Below, piece by piece: positions 10,452 to 19,126 of a stretch of DNA of 64,000 nucleotides. The translations under genes were made by a program, and so were the position numbers. A model generated the notes under the pieces. The model saw only the letters and a program-made list of their open reading frames with translations, did no database searches and was not told the DNA's origin. Source of the stretch: RPRB01 sp035501615 (GTDB taxonomy: Bacteria; Myxococcota; Myxococcia; Myxococcales; Myxococcaceae); the NCBI GenBank assembly GCA_035501615.1, contig DATJVY010000062.1:1-64000 (forward strand), written 5' to 3'. Position 1 is the first letter of the stretch, and each line of letters starts with the position of its first letter.

Positions 10452-13400
10452 GTGGCGTTCGTTCCCGGCATGAAGGTCCGCTACGCCCCCCAGCCGGAGT
10501 GGGGGGTGGGCCACCTGGTCCGCACCCTCGAGGGCGGAGCGGTCGCCGAGGTCCTCTTCCCCGGCCGTGCGCAGCCCACGCTCGTCTCGACCCGCGGCAA
10601 CGCGCTCGTCGCGCACCCCTTCGTCCCGGGCGATCGGGTGCGGACCGCGAAGGGCAGGGCGGCCACCATCACCGGGGAGGAGCCCGGCGGACGCGGGCTG
10701 CGGCGCTACGTGCTCCGCTACGAGGACGGCGCCGAAGACGAGCTCCCGGAGTCCGAGGTGCAGGCTCCGGTCCCCGACACCGACCTCCTCTCCAGCCTCC
10801 GCGAGGGACGGGTCGCCGACGCGCGGGCGTTCCTCCTCCGCCGGCAGGGGCTGACCCTGGACGAGGAGCGGCGCAACGATGCCCTGGGCGCGCTCCTCGC
10901 CAGCCGGGTGATGGTGAAGCCGCATCAGGTCGGCGTGGTGCAGCGGGTGCTCTCCTCCCGGCGGCCGCGCTTCATCCTTGCCGACGAGGTGGGCCTCGGG
11001 AAGACCATCGAGGCGGGGATGATCTTCTCCGCGCTCCGTCTCTCCGGCCTCGCGGCGCGGGTCCTGGTCGTCGCTCCCAGCCACCTCACGGTCCAGTGGC
11101 TCGCCGAGCTGTTCCACAAGTTCCAGCAGCTCTTCACCCTGATGGACGGGGAGCGGCTGACCCGCAGCCGCCGCGAGGAGCCGGACCTCTCGCCCTGGGA
11201 GCGCTTCCCCAGGGTGGTCACGAGCCTCGAGCTTCTCGCCCGCTCACCGGAGGAGATCGCGCAGGCCTCCGCAGCCGGCTGGGACCTGGTCATCGTGGAC
11301 GAGGCGCACCACCTTCGCGCGGAGCGAGCCTTCGCCGCCGTCGAGGCGCTCGCCCAGCGGACCTGGGGGCTCCTGCTGCTCACCGCGACGCCGATGCAGC
11401 TCGATCCCGACGAGTACCGGGCGCTGCTCACCCTGCTCGATCCGGTGACCGCTCCCGACGCCGCCGCGTTCCGGGCGCGGATCGAACGCCAGGAGGCGCT
11501 CTCTCGCACGGTCCGCGCGCTGCTCGAGGGCAGCGACGCCGAGGCCACCCAGGCGGTCGCTTCGCTGCGGGCGCGCTTCCCCGACGACCGGGAGCTCGGA
11601 GCGCTCGCCGATCGCGAGGCGCTGCTCGGCCACCTCGCGGAGACCTACAGCCTGTCCGGGGCGCTGATCCGCAACCGCCGCGCGCGGGTGGGCGGCTTCA
11701 GCGCCCGCCGGCTCCATCGCCACGTCGTCGAGCCCCCGGACGCGGAGCTGGTGGCTCGCGACGCGGTTCTCGGCGCCGTGCGCACCGGCTCCATCCGGGG
11801 CGCGGCCCTGGCCGGTCTGCTCCGCCGCCTCGACTCGTCGCCCACGGCCTTCGCCCAGGTGGCGAGCGGCGTCTTGCCCTCACCGCCCTCGCTCCCGGCG
11901 CGCGACGCGAAGTACCAGGCGCTCCGCGCGCTGCTCGCCGACATCTGGGAAGACGAGCCCGAGGCGAAGGTCCTGCTCTTCACCGAGGCGCAGGCGACGC
12001 TGGAGAGCCTCCGCGCGCTCCTCTCCGCCGACGGGATCGAGGCGCTCGGCTACCATGGCGACCTGCCGCTGGTGGAGCGAGACCGCCAGGTGGCCCGGTT
12101 CCGCGACCCCGATGGTCCACGCCTCCTCATCTGCACCGAGGTGGGCGGCGAAGGGCGCAACTTCCAGTTCGCGCACCACCTCGTGAACTACGATCTGCCC
12201 TGGAGCCCGGCCACGATGGAGCAGCGCATCGGCCGGCTGGACCGCATCGGTCAGACCCAGCCGGTCGACATCCACGTCTTCGACATGCGGGGAACCCTGG
12301 CCTCGGACGTGCTCGCCCTCCTGGCGGACGCGGTGGGGGTCTTCGACGAGACGGTGGGCGGGCTGGACGCCGTCCTGGAAGAGGTCGAGCCCCGCATCCT
12401 CGAGCTGGCCCTGGCCACGCCGCCGGAGCGGGCCGAGTACCGGACCGCGCTGGCTGCGCGGGTCGCCGAGGCACGCACCGCCATCCGGCGAGCCTACGAC
12501 CCGCTGCTCGACGAGCGGAGCTTCGATCGCGAGGCGGTGGAGGCGCTGGTGGAGCGCGCCCGCGTCCGGATGGGAATCGACGCCGTCGAGGACGGCTCGC
12601 TGGAGGACGGGTTGTGGGCCATCGCCCGCGACCTCGACGAGCGACTGGAAGAGGCGGTGACCGAGCTCGCCCGGCGGGTGGGGATCGGCGTCGACACCGA
12701 CGAGCAGGTCGATGCGTTCCAGTGCGCCTTCCACTTCGGCCACGCCCTCAAGGTCGAGGCGCTGCCCGGGCTGCAGCTGGGGGAGGAGCGGACCGTCCTC
12801 GGCACGTTCTGGCGGGACACCGCGGTGGAGCAGGAGGAGATCGACTTCTTCGCCACCGGGCACCCCATCGTCGAGGCGCTGTTCGGCTTCCTGCGGGACG
12901 GCCCCTACGGGCGCAACGGATGCCGGGCCATCCAGCACAGGGGTCCGGCGGCCCGGGGACTGGAGGTGCTGTTCCACGCGGTGCCACCCGAGCCGGAGGA
13001 CACCTCGCCCGGAGCCCGGGTCCCGTCGCGCCAGCTTTCACGGGTCGTGGACCGGAGCCTGCTCCGGGTGGCGGTCACCGTCCGTCCCGACGGCACGCCG
13101 GGCGTCGAGCCTCGCCTGCTCGACCTCCTCGCCCGCGAGGAGGGCCGCGTGCTGCAGGGCGATCAGATCCGGGCCGCCTTCCCCGACCTGGGCAAGTTCG
13201 TGGATCCGGCCGTCGCCGAGGCCACCCGGGCAGCGACCGCCCAGCTCCGGGAGCTCCAGACCGAGGCGCGGAGGAAGCTCGAAGAGGAGCGGGACCGCGA
13301 GCTCACCCGGATGGAGCGAGCGCTCCGCCACCAGGGACTGCCGGGCGCGACGGTCCAGGCGCAGCTCGAGCAGGAGCGGGCCCACCACCGCACGCTGGTC

Positions 13401-13463
13401 GAGGCGCTCGAGGGGATGCGTCTGCAGCTCGACTCGGTCTGCGCGTTCGTCCTCGCTCGCTGA
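10452..13463 (+). CDS. RapA-like SNF2-family ATPase/helicase
   Basis: A 1003-residue SNF2/SWI2 protein. The N-terminal ~100 residues (VAFVPGMKVRYAPQPEWGVG onward) match the Tudor-like start of RapA, the RNA polymerase recycling factor. Walker A is GLGKT at 181-185, the DEAH box 283-286, TATPMQ near 311, and motif VI QRIGRLDRIGQ at 591-601. The C-terminus has RapA-like helical segments ending in a coiled-coil-rich region (about 920-985). A GTG at 10452 is chosen because it matches the RapA start; GGAG lies about 14 bases upstream. ATG 10470 is an alternative. Length agrees with RapA (968). It likely acts on stalled RNA polymerase. Confidence 0.85.
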   Translation: MAFVPGMKVRYAPQPEWGVGHLVRTLEGGAVAEVLFPGRAQPTLVSTRGNALVAHPFVPGDRVRTAKGRAATITGEEPGGRGLRRYVLRYEDGAEDELPESEVQAPVPDTDLLSSLREGRVADARAFLLRRQGLTLDEERRNDALGALLASRVMVKPHQVGVVQRVLSSRRPRFILADEVGLGKTIEAGMIFSALRLSGLAARVLVVAPSHLTVQWLAELFHKFQQLFTLMDGERLTRSRREEPDLSPWERFPRVVTSLELLARSPEEIAQASAAGWDLVIVDEAHHLRAERAFAAVEALAQRTWGLLLLTATPMQLDPDEYRALLTLLDPVTAPDAAAFRARIERQEALSRTVRALLEGSDAEATQAVASLRARFPDDRELGALADREALLGHLAETYSLSGALIRNRRARVGGFSARRLHRHVVEPPDAELVARDAVLGAVRTGSIRGAALAGLLRRLDSSPTAFAQVASGVLPSPPSLPARDAKYQALRALLADIWEDEPEAKVLLFTEAQATLESLRALLSADGIEALGYHGDLPLVERDRQVARFRDPDGPRLLICTEVGGEGRNFQFAHHLVNYDLPWSPATMEQRIGRLDRIGQTQPVDIHVFDMRGTLASDVLALLADAVGVFDETVGGLDAVLEEVEPRILELALATPPERAEYRTALAARVAEARTAIRRAYDPLLDERSFDREAVEALVERARVRMGIDAVEDGSLEDGLWAIARDLDERLEEAVTELARRVGIGVDTDEQVDAFQCAFHFGHALKVEALPGLQLGEERTVLGTFWRDTAVEQEEIDFFATGHPIVEALFGFLRDGPYGRNGCRAIQHRGPAARGLEVLFHAVPPEPEDTSPGARVPSRQLSRVVDRSLLRVAVTVRPDGTPGVEPRLLDLLAREEGRVLQGDQIRAAFPDLGKFVDPAVAEATRAATAQLRELQTEARRKLEEERDRELTRMERALRHQGLPGATVQAQLEQERAHHRTLVEALEGMRLQLDSVCAFVLAR

Positions 13464-13466
13464 CGC

Positions 13467-13530
13467 GCAACCTGCAGGTTGCCAAAGGTGTCAAACACCT
13501 TCGTGCACCTTCGTGCAACCGTAGGGTTGC
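13467..13530. repeat. REP/REPIN-like symmetric palindrome cluster
   Basis: Between the convergent RapA-like and dehydrogenase genes lies a 64-base symmetric element. Two similar 16-mers with arms GCAACC and GGTTGC sit at its ends (13467-13482 and 13515-13530). The palindrome AAGGTGT-CAA-ACACCTT (13485-13501) lies between them and shares the GGTGTCA...ACACC core seen at 6782 and 62646. Two matching REP units facing across a spacer is the layout of a REPIN. As it fills the gap between two stop codons it may also terminate both transcripts. Confidence 0.6.
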
Positions 13531-13537
13531 GAGTCGC

Positions 13538-14527
13538 TCAGCTCCCGACGGTGAGCACCGCGGATCCCTCGAAGCGCCCCTCCCGGAGCGCCCGCACCGC
13601 CTCGTTCGCCCGCTCCAGCGGGAAGGCCGTCACCTCGGGCACGATGCCGAGCCGCTGCGCCAGCGGGAGGAACTCGCGCCCGTCCTCCCGGGTGAGGTTC
13701 GCCACCGAGCGGATGCTCCGCTCCTCCCAGAGGAGATCGTAGGAGAAGGACGGAATGTCGCTCATGTGGATGCCGGCGCAGACCACGGTCCCGCCGGGGG
13801 CCAGCGCCTCCAGCGCGCGCACCACCAGCTCGCCCACCGAGGCGAACACGATGGCCGCGTCGAGCGGCACCGGCGGTCGCTCGCTCGATCCGCCCGTCCA
13901 CACCGCGCCTCGCCCGCGCGCGAACTCCTGGCCGCGCGCATCCCCGTCGCGAGTGAAGGCGAAGAGCTCTCGCCCCTGCGCGACCACCACCTGCGCAAGC
14001 AGGTGCGCGGAGGATCCGAACCCGTAGAAGCCGATCCGCGGTGCCTCACCGGCGAGCCGGAGCGCCCGGTAGCCGATGAGCCCCGCACAGAGGAGCGGCG
14101 CGGTGTGGAGGTCGTCGAGCCTCGCGGGGAGGGGGAAGCAGAAGCGGGCGTCCGCGACCACCTGTTCGGCGTATCCGCCGTCGATCGTGTAGCCGGTGAA
14201 GCCGGCAGCCACGCAGAGGTTCTCCCGGCCCGAGCGACAGTAGCGGCAGGTTCCGTCCGTCCACCCGAGCCAGGGGATGCCCACCCGCTCGCCAAGGGAC
14301 AGCGAGGTCACCCCAGGGCCGCGCTCCACGACCGTGCCGACGATCTGGTGCCCGAGCACGAGCGGCAGCTTCGGGTGGGTGAGCTCTCCATCGAGGACGT
14401 GCAGGTCGGTCCGGCAGACTCCGCACGCGCTCACCCGGACACGCACCTGGTCCGGTCCGGGAGCCGGAGCCTCCACCGTCCGGAGGACCAGCGGGCTCCG
14501 GGGCTTCTCGAGCACCTGCGCGCGCAT
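13538..14527 (-). CDS. Zinc-dependent alcohol dehydrogenase (MDR family)
   Basis: A 329-residue medium-chain dehydrogenase. Catalytic zinc ligands are C38 (in CGVCRTD) and H60 (in LGHQIVG). A Rossmann fold follows from about 160 (IGFYGFGSSAHLL). The structural-zinc lobe reads TDGTCRYCRSGRENLC, giving C94, C97 and C105 but Asp91 where the first Cys normally stands. The family (AdhA/AdhP-like, with PWLGW before the lobe) oxidises or reduces alcohols and aldehydes with NAD(P)H. The start at 14527 gives the normal family N-terminus. It is a single gene, convergent with the RapA-like gene across a REP-like element. Confidence 0.85.
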   Translation of the reverse strand: MRAQVLEKPRSPLVLRTVEAPAPGPDQVRVRVSACGVCRTDLHVLDGELTHPKLPLVLGHQIVGTVVERGPGVTSLSLGERVGIPWLGWTDGTCRYCRSGRENLCVAAGFTGYTIDGGYAEQVVADARFCFPLPARLDDLHTAPLLCAGLIGYRALRLAGEAPRIGFYGFGSSAHLLAQVVVAQGRELFAFTRDGDARGQEFARGRGAVWTGGSSERPPVPLDAAIVFASVGELVVRALEALAPGGTVVCAGIHMSDIPSFSYDLLWEERSIRSVANLTREDGREFLPLAQRLGIVPEVTAFPLERANEAVRALREGRFEGSAVLTVGS

Positions 14528-14826
14528 CCGTCGAGCATGGCCCCGACGCAGCTCCCGGGAAAGCGCGGACCGAGGTCGAACGTCCGACCGTGAGCCATAC
14601 CCGCCGCTCGCGCGTCGGCCCCGGAGGCGGGCGCTGCGCGGTCGGACCAGCTGCGAGGGGGTTGCAGACGCCTGGCGGTGGTTGACCCGGAACGGAATCC
14701 AGCGGCGTGGAACCCGGCCCGAGGGCCGTCGCGCAGTCGCTTGCGGCCCCTCGGCGAGGGGTCCACTGTGCCGCGACCGGCCCGGAGCACACCGTCCCGG
14801 GACCGGCCCGTCGAAGGAGTCGAATC
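14528..14826. other. 299-base intergenic region, no gene seen
   Basis: This gap separates the divergent alcohol dehydrogenase and GYD genes and so must hold both promoters. I found no convincing sigma-70 hexamers, RNA gene or repeat in it. Open frames across it have no family features. The only clear signal is the AAGGAG ribosome site at its right end serving the GYD gene. Confidence 0.4.
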
Positions 14827-15120
14827 ATGCCGACCTACGTGACGTTGGTCCGCTACACCGACCAGGGCATCCGGAACATGAAGGAGAGCCCTGCCCGGCT
14901 GGAGGCGGCGAAGAAGGCGTTCCAGGCCGCGGGCGCCGAGGTCAAGTCGTTCTACCTCGCCATGGGGAACTGCGACGCCGTGCTGATCAGCGAGGCCCCC
15001 AACGACGAGACTGCCACCCGGATCGCCCTGAGCATCGGTGGGCTGGGCAACGTGCGCACCGAGTCGATGCGGGTCTTCACCGAGGCCGAGTACCGGAAGA
15101 TCATCTCGTCGCTGCCCTGA
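14827..15120 (+). CDS. GYD-domain protein
   Basis: A 97-residue protein of the GYD family (small dimeric alpha/beta-barrel-type proteins). The opening PTYVTLVRYTDQGIRNMKESP and the middle AEVKSFYLAMGNCDAVLISEAP with the following ARIAL-like stretch match the family. Its biochemical role is not established in general. AAGGAG is spaced 7-8 bases before the ATG, a strong start. The next gene begins 30 bases downstream on the same strand, so the two may be co-transcribed. Confidence 0.85.
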   Translation: MPTYVTLVRYTDQGIRNMKESPARLEAAKKAFQAAGAEVKSFYLAMGNCDAVLISEAPNDETATRIALSIGGLGNVRTESMRVFTEAEYRKIISSLP

Positions 15121-15149
15121 CCCGGGGCCAGCAAGGTACGCTCACCACG

Positions 15150-15395
15150 ATGGCCACCGAGGACGAGCTGCGAGCGGAGCTGGACCGTCTGAAGGCGGAG
15201 AACGAGGCACTCCGGAACAAACGTTCCGGCGCAGTCTCGATGAAGGTGAGCGAGAAGGGCGGCCTCTCGGTCTACGGCCTGGGCCGCTTTCCGGTGACCC
15301 TCTACCAGGAGCAGTGGCTGAAGCTCCTGGACATGGCCGAGGACATCCGCGCCTTCATCCGTGCCCACCAGGGCGAGCTGAAGAAACGCAGTTGA
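15150..15395 (+). CDS. Small conserved hypothetical protein with leucine-zipper-like start
   Basis: An 81-residue cytoplasmic protein. Residues 1-23 are strongly helical and charged with a heptad of Leu (DELRAELDRLKAENEALR), a short coiled coil. Residues 31-65 contain MKVSEKGGLSVYGLGRFPVTL and YQEQWLKLL, a block that I recognise as recurring in small unnamed proteins of distant bacteria. No function is known to me. It follows the GYD gene by 30 bases. The high charge and lack of signal suggest it works as a small dimer in the cytoplasm. Confidence 0.7.
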   Translation: MATEDELRAELDRLKAENEALRNKRSGAVSMKVSEKGGLSVYGLGRFPVTLYQEQWLKLLDMAEDIRAFIRAHQGELKKRS

Positions 15396-15532
15396 AAGCG
15401 ACAGGGTAGGCGCGGGGCTCGTCCCTCCGCGCGGACCGTCGGATCGCCGGCCCGTTTGCCCCCTGGCCGAGGGGGGCGCTAGAAGACACTCGCGGCGTCT
15501 GGAGGGGAGCAGGACGCGACCGGAGGTGCGCC

Positions 15533-16843
15533 ATGCGGCGCGTGCTCACCTGTCTGTTGGCCGGAACCGCCTGCACCTTCTCCAGTCCCCGTCCGCCGCT
15601 CCCGGTGCCCCCTCCGGATTCCACGGAGGCGGCCGCGGCATTCGACGGGCTCCCGAACGGCATGGTGGATGCCCAGACGCACCGCGCGGATCAGGCCTCC
15701 TTCGATCACAACGAGGAGGTCTCCGAGGGTCTCGGGCCGCTCTACAACGCCCACTCCTGCCGTGACTGTCACGAGAACCCGGTCGCCGGTGGAGTGGCCC
15801 AGGTCACCGAGCTCCGCGCCGGCCACCTCGACGCACAGGGGGTCTTTCACTTCCCCGAGGTGCGCATCGGCGGCGGCACGGTGGTGGTCTCCGGCCGAAC
15901 GCTGATCAACGACAAGGCCATCTGCCCCAGCGCCGAGTTCCCCGACCAGGACGCCCAGGAGCACCTGCCCGACGTGGAGAACGTGCGAGCGATGCGGACG
16001 TCGGTGAGCATGCTCGGCGATGGCTACGTCGAGGCAGTGCCCGACGAGCTGCTGCTCGCCATCGCCCGCTGGCAGTGCGGACAGCCCGGCCTGGGGGTTT
16101 GTGGCCTCGCGATGAAGGTGCCGGTGCTCGAGTCACCGGGCACCGTGGGCGTGGGGCGCTTCGGGTGGAAGGCGGAGCACGCCAGCGTTCTGTCCTTCTC
16201 CGCCGACGCCTACCTGAACGAGATGGGCGTGACGAGCGCACTGCGGCCGACGGACGTCACCTCGCTCTGTGACACCGTGCCCGATCCGGAGGACAAGCCG
16301 GACATGACCGGCGCCACCGACCTCGACCGGTTCGCCCGCTTCATCCGGGCGACGAAGGCCCCGCCGCGCGATGCGCGCCTCGCCGACACTCCCGAGGCCA
16401 AGAACGGCTCGAACCTGTTCGAGACCATCGGCTGCGCGGTCTGCCACGCCCCGACGCTGACCACGTCGCCGACCGGGACCCCTCTCTTCGGGGGACCGTA
16501 CCGGGTCCCCGCCGCGCTGGGCGGCCGCACGCTCCATCCGTACAGCGACTACCTCACCCACGACGTCGGCACCGGCGACGGCATCGTGCTCTCCGTCGCC
16601 GAGCACCACGGTCCAGACTTCACCGAGATGCAGCAGACCTTCGCCGCCAGCGCGAACCGGATCCGCACCGCGCCCCTCTGGGGGCTGCGCACCCGGAGCC
16701 GCCTCATGCACGACGGCCTCTCCTACACGCTGCGCGAGGCCATCGGCCGCCACCAGGGCGAGGCACAATCGGCGCGAAGAGCGTTCGACGCGCTCCCGGC
16801 CGGCTCGCAGGAGCAGGTCCTGACCTTCCTGCGGTCCCTCTAG
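15533..16843 (+). CDS. Diheme c-type cytochrome, DUF1111/thiol-oxidoreductase-like lipoprotein
   Basis: A 436-residue exported protein. MRRVLTCLLAGTAC is a short lipoprotein signal with Cys14. Two haem-binding motifs are CRDCH (76-80) and CAVCH (301-305). The layout, with YNAHSCRDCHENPV early, a TKAPPRDARL segment before the second haem and RTAPLWGLR near the C-terminus, is that of the DUF1111 di-haem oxidoreductase family, distantly related to MauG/cytochrome c peroxidases. It should act in the periplasm in electron transfer or oxidative chemistry. Convergent with the M3 peptidase gene, five bases apart. Confidence 0.85.
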   Translation: MRRVLTCLLAGTACTFSSPRPPLPVPPPDSTEAAAAFDGLPNGMVDAQTHRADQASFDHNEEVSEGLGPLYNAHSCRDCHENPVAGGVAQVTELRAGHLDAQGVFHFPEVRIGGGTVVVSGRTLINDKAICPSAEFPDQDAQEHLPDVENVRAMRTSVSMLGDGYVEAVPDELLLAIARWQCGQPGLGVCGLAMKVPVLESPGTVGVGRFGWKAEHASVLSFSADAYLNEMGVTSALRPTDVTSLCDTVPDPEDKPDMTGATDLDRFARFIRATKAPPRDARLADTPEAKNGSNLFETIGCAVCHAPTLTTSPTGTPLFGGPYRVPAALGGRTLHPYSDYLTHDVGTGDGIVLSVAEHHGPDFTEMQQTFAASANRIRTAPLWGLRTRSRLMHDGLSYTLREAIGRHQGEAQSARRAFDALPAGSQEQVLTFLRSL

Positions 16844-16848
16844 GCGCT

Positions 16849-18993
16849 TCAGCGCACCGTGCGCGCCGCGGCAGAGGCGCTCGCCCTCGGAGCGCTCCGC
16901 GCCGGAGCCTCGCCTTCCTTGAGCCAGGCCTCGTACGCGCGGAAGTCGTACGGACGCCCGAGGAAGTCGGCCACCAGCTCCGCCGCGGGCTTGCCGCCGC
17001 CCGGCTCGAGGACGTCCTTGCGGTAACGCTGCGCCGTGGCCGGGTCGAAGATCCCCGCCGAGGCGAACGCCGTGAACATGTCCTTGGCAATGACCTTCGA
17101 CCACATGTACGTGTAGTACACGGCGCTGTACCCGTTCAGGTGGCCGAACGCCGTGTAGTAGGTGGTTCCCGGGACGTAGGCGAACGGGCCGTAGCGCGCC
17201 TGGATGTCCGCGATGAACGGCGTCAGCTCGAGCTTCGCGGGGTCGCGATCGTACAGGTGGAGGCTGGTCGCGGCGTAGAACATCTGCTGCCGCACGTCGA
17301 CGCCCTTTCCGAAGTCCTCCGCCGCGCGGAGCTTCTTCACCAGCGCGGCCGGGATGGGCTTTCCGGTCTTCACCTCGAAGGCGAAGGTCTGGAGGACGCC
17401 CGGATCGCGCATCCACTCCTCGAGCATCTGCGAAGGGGCCTCGACGAAGTCCTGCTCGGTGCGCACGCCCGAGTTCGCCGCCCACCGGGTGTGGCCGCCG
17501 AGGACGTGGTGCACCAGGTGTCCGAACTCGTGGAACAGCGTCCGGACGTCGTCGTACTCCATCAATCCGCCCGAGCGTGGGAAGTTGCAGAGCAGCGCTC
17601 CCTCCGGCAGCCGGTGCCCGGCCTGACCCGAGACGGCGGTGAACTGGGCGGCGTGCTTGAACTTCCCATCCCGGGGATGGAGGTCGAGGTAGATGCGTCC
17701 CAGCGACTGCCCGGAGCGTTCGCCGAACGAAGGACCCGCGATGACGTCGTAGACCTTCACCTCCGGATGCCAGACCGTGGCCCCCTCCACCGGGCGGTAG
17801 GTCAGGTCGAACAGCTTGCCGGAGACCCCGAGCACGCCCCGCAGCACGTGGTCGGCCTCGAAGTAGGGCCGCGCGGTCTTGGCGTCGAAGCGGTACCGCT
17901 CCTTCTTCACCAAGTCCGAGTAGTAGCCGTAGTCCCAGGACTCGAGGCGCGGCGCGCCCGGCACGTCCTTGCGCTTGCGGGCGAGTAGCTGCGCGAGCTC
18001 GGTCGCGGAGCGCTCCTTGGCGGCGGCGCCGATCCGGTCGATGAAGTCGGAGGCGGCCTTGCCGCTCCCGATCATCTTGTTCTCGGTGGTGTAGTCGGCC
18101 CAGCTCGCGTAGCCGAGCAGGGTGGCCAGCGCGTACCGCTTGGCCATCAGCCGCGGCAGCACCTCGACGTTCGCCGGCGCGCGCGTGTTGTAGGCCCGCC
18201 ACAACGCCTCCCGAGCCTTCCCGTTCCGGGCGTAGGCCATGAAGGGGTGGTAGTCGGGGTAGTCGGTGCTGAGGGTCACCTCGCCGTCGGGCCCGGGCGG
18301 GTGCGCCTTGCGGAAGTCCTCAGGGAGGCCGGCGAGGTCGGCCGGCACGAAGCTCACCTTCTTTCCCCCGTCCCGGATGTTCCGGTCGAACTCCTGGCCG
18401 ACGGCGACGATGTCGTCGCTCAGCACGGACACCTGCTTGCGGGTGGCGTCGTCCCGGTCCACGCCGGCGCGGCGGAACTCGCGCAGATCGCGCTCCATCC
18501 ACCAGCGGGTGGCGCCATCCTGCGCGGAGAGGTCCAGCCCGGAGAGCACGTCGTAGAGGGCACGGTCCTGGTTGATGGCCGTGTTCATGGACTGGATCTG
18601 CCGGTCGCACTCCTCTCCGGCCTTCCGCATCGCCGGATCCGGGCTGCCCTGCCGGGCGAGCTCGGACTGGGCGTCGAGGTCGTTGAGCGCCGCGAGCGCG
18701 TCGTCGTACGCGGTGAGGGTGGTCACGGTGTCCCGCGGTGACGGGCTGGCCTTCAACGCCTCGAGGCCGGCACGCGCGCGGGCCATCGCGTCCTGGCAGG
18801 CGGCGGTGAAGCCCGCGGCCGGTCCAGAGATGCGCGCCACGGCGGTCCCGAGCGGCTCGTCGAGCGCCGGGGGCGCCTTCGGCGGGGACGGTGCCGCGGC
18901 CACCGCCGGTGCGGCAGCCTTGGAGGGCGTGGGCGCGGGGGCACTCGCACAGGCGGCGAGGCTGACGGCAATCAGGACGAGAGGGAGGCGCAT
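16849..18993 (-). CDS. M3-family zinc metallopeptidase, lipoprotein
   Basis: A 714-residue oligopeptidase of the thimet/oligopeptidase F (M3) family. The active-site HEFGH is at 488-492 and is followed by the expected Glu in a later helix (VEAPSQMLEEW). The start at 18993 gives a lipoprotein signal, MRLPLVLIAVSLAAC with Cys15, followed by an Ala/Pro-rich linker to about residue 45. Thus, unlike the usual cytoplasmic members, this one is anchored outside the cytoplasm and would trim peptides there. ATG 19020 is an upstream alternative; neither has a good ribosome site. Confidence 0.9.
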   Translation of the reverse strand: MRLPLVLIAVSLAACASAPAPTPSKAAAPAVAAAPSPPKAPPALDEPLGTAVARISGPAAGFTAACQDAMARARAGLEALKASPSPRDTVTTLTAYDDALAALNDLDAQSELARQGSPDPAMRKAGEECDRQIQSMNTAINQDRALYDVLSGLDLSAQDGATRWWMERDLREFRRAGVDRDDATRKQVSVLSDDIVAVGQEFDRNIRDGGKKVSFVPADLAGLPEDFRKAHPPGPDGEVTLSTDYPDYHPFMAYARNGKAREALWRAYNTRAPANVEVLPRLMAKRYALATLLGYASWADYTTENKMIGSGKAASDFIDRIGAAAKERSATELAQLLARKRKDVPGAPRLESWDYGYYSDLVKKERYRFDAKTARPYFEADHVLRGVLGVSGKLFDLTYRPVEGATVWHPEVKVYDVIAGPSFGERSGQSLGRIYLDLHPRDGKFKHAAQFTAVSGQAGHRLPEGALLCNFPRSGGLMEYDDVRTLFHEFGHLVHHVLGGHTRWAANSGVRTEQDFVEAPSQMLEEWMRDPGVLQTFAFEVKTGKPIPAALVKKLRAAEDFGKGVDVRQQMFYAATSLHLYDRDPAKLELTPFIADIQARYGPFAYVPGTTYYTAFGHLNGYSAVYYTYMWSKVIAKDMFTAFASAGIFDPATAQRYRKDVLEPGGGKPAAELVADFLGRPYDFRAYEAWLKEGEAPARSAPRASASAAARTVR

Positions 18994-19126
18994 CGGCAGG
19001 GTGGGGGAAGAGGCGACCATTCCGGCTGGTCGAGCGAGGGCGCGCACCCTTGCACAGGGTGCGGTGAACGGGCAATCCGATGCAGCGAAGGGACCCGCCG
19101 GGGTCCGCGGGCGGACGGCCGGTGCC

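Noticed and set aside
8420..14593. A very long plus-strand open frame across the dprE1 to dehydrogenase region
   Set aside because: It crosses several well-supported genes in other frames and has no family features; long spurious frames are expected in very GC-rich DNA.
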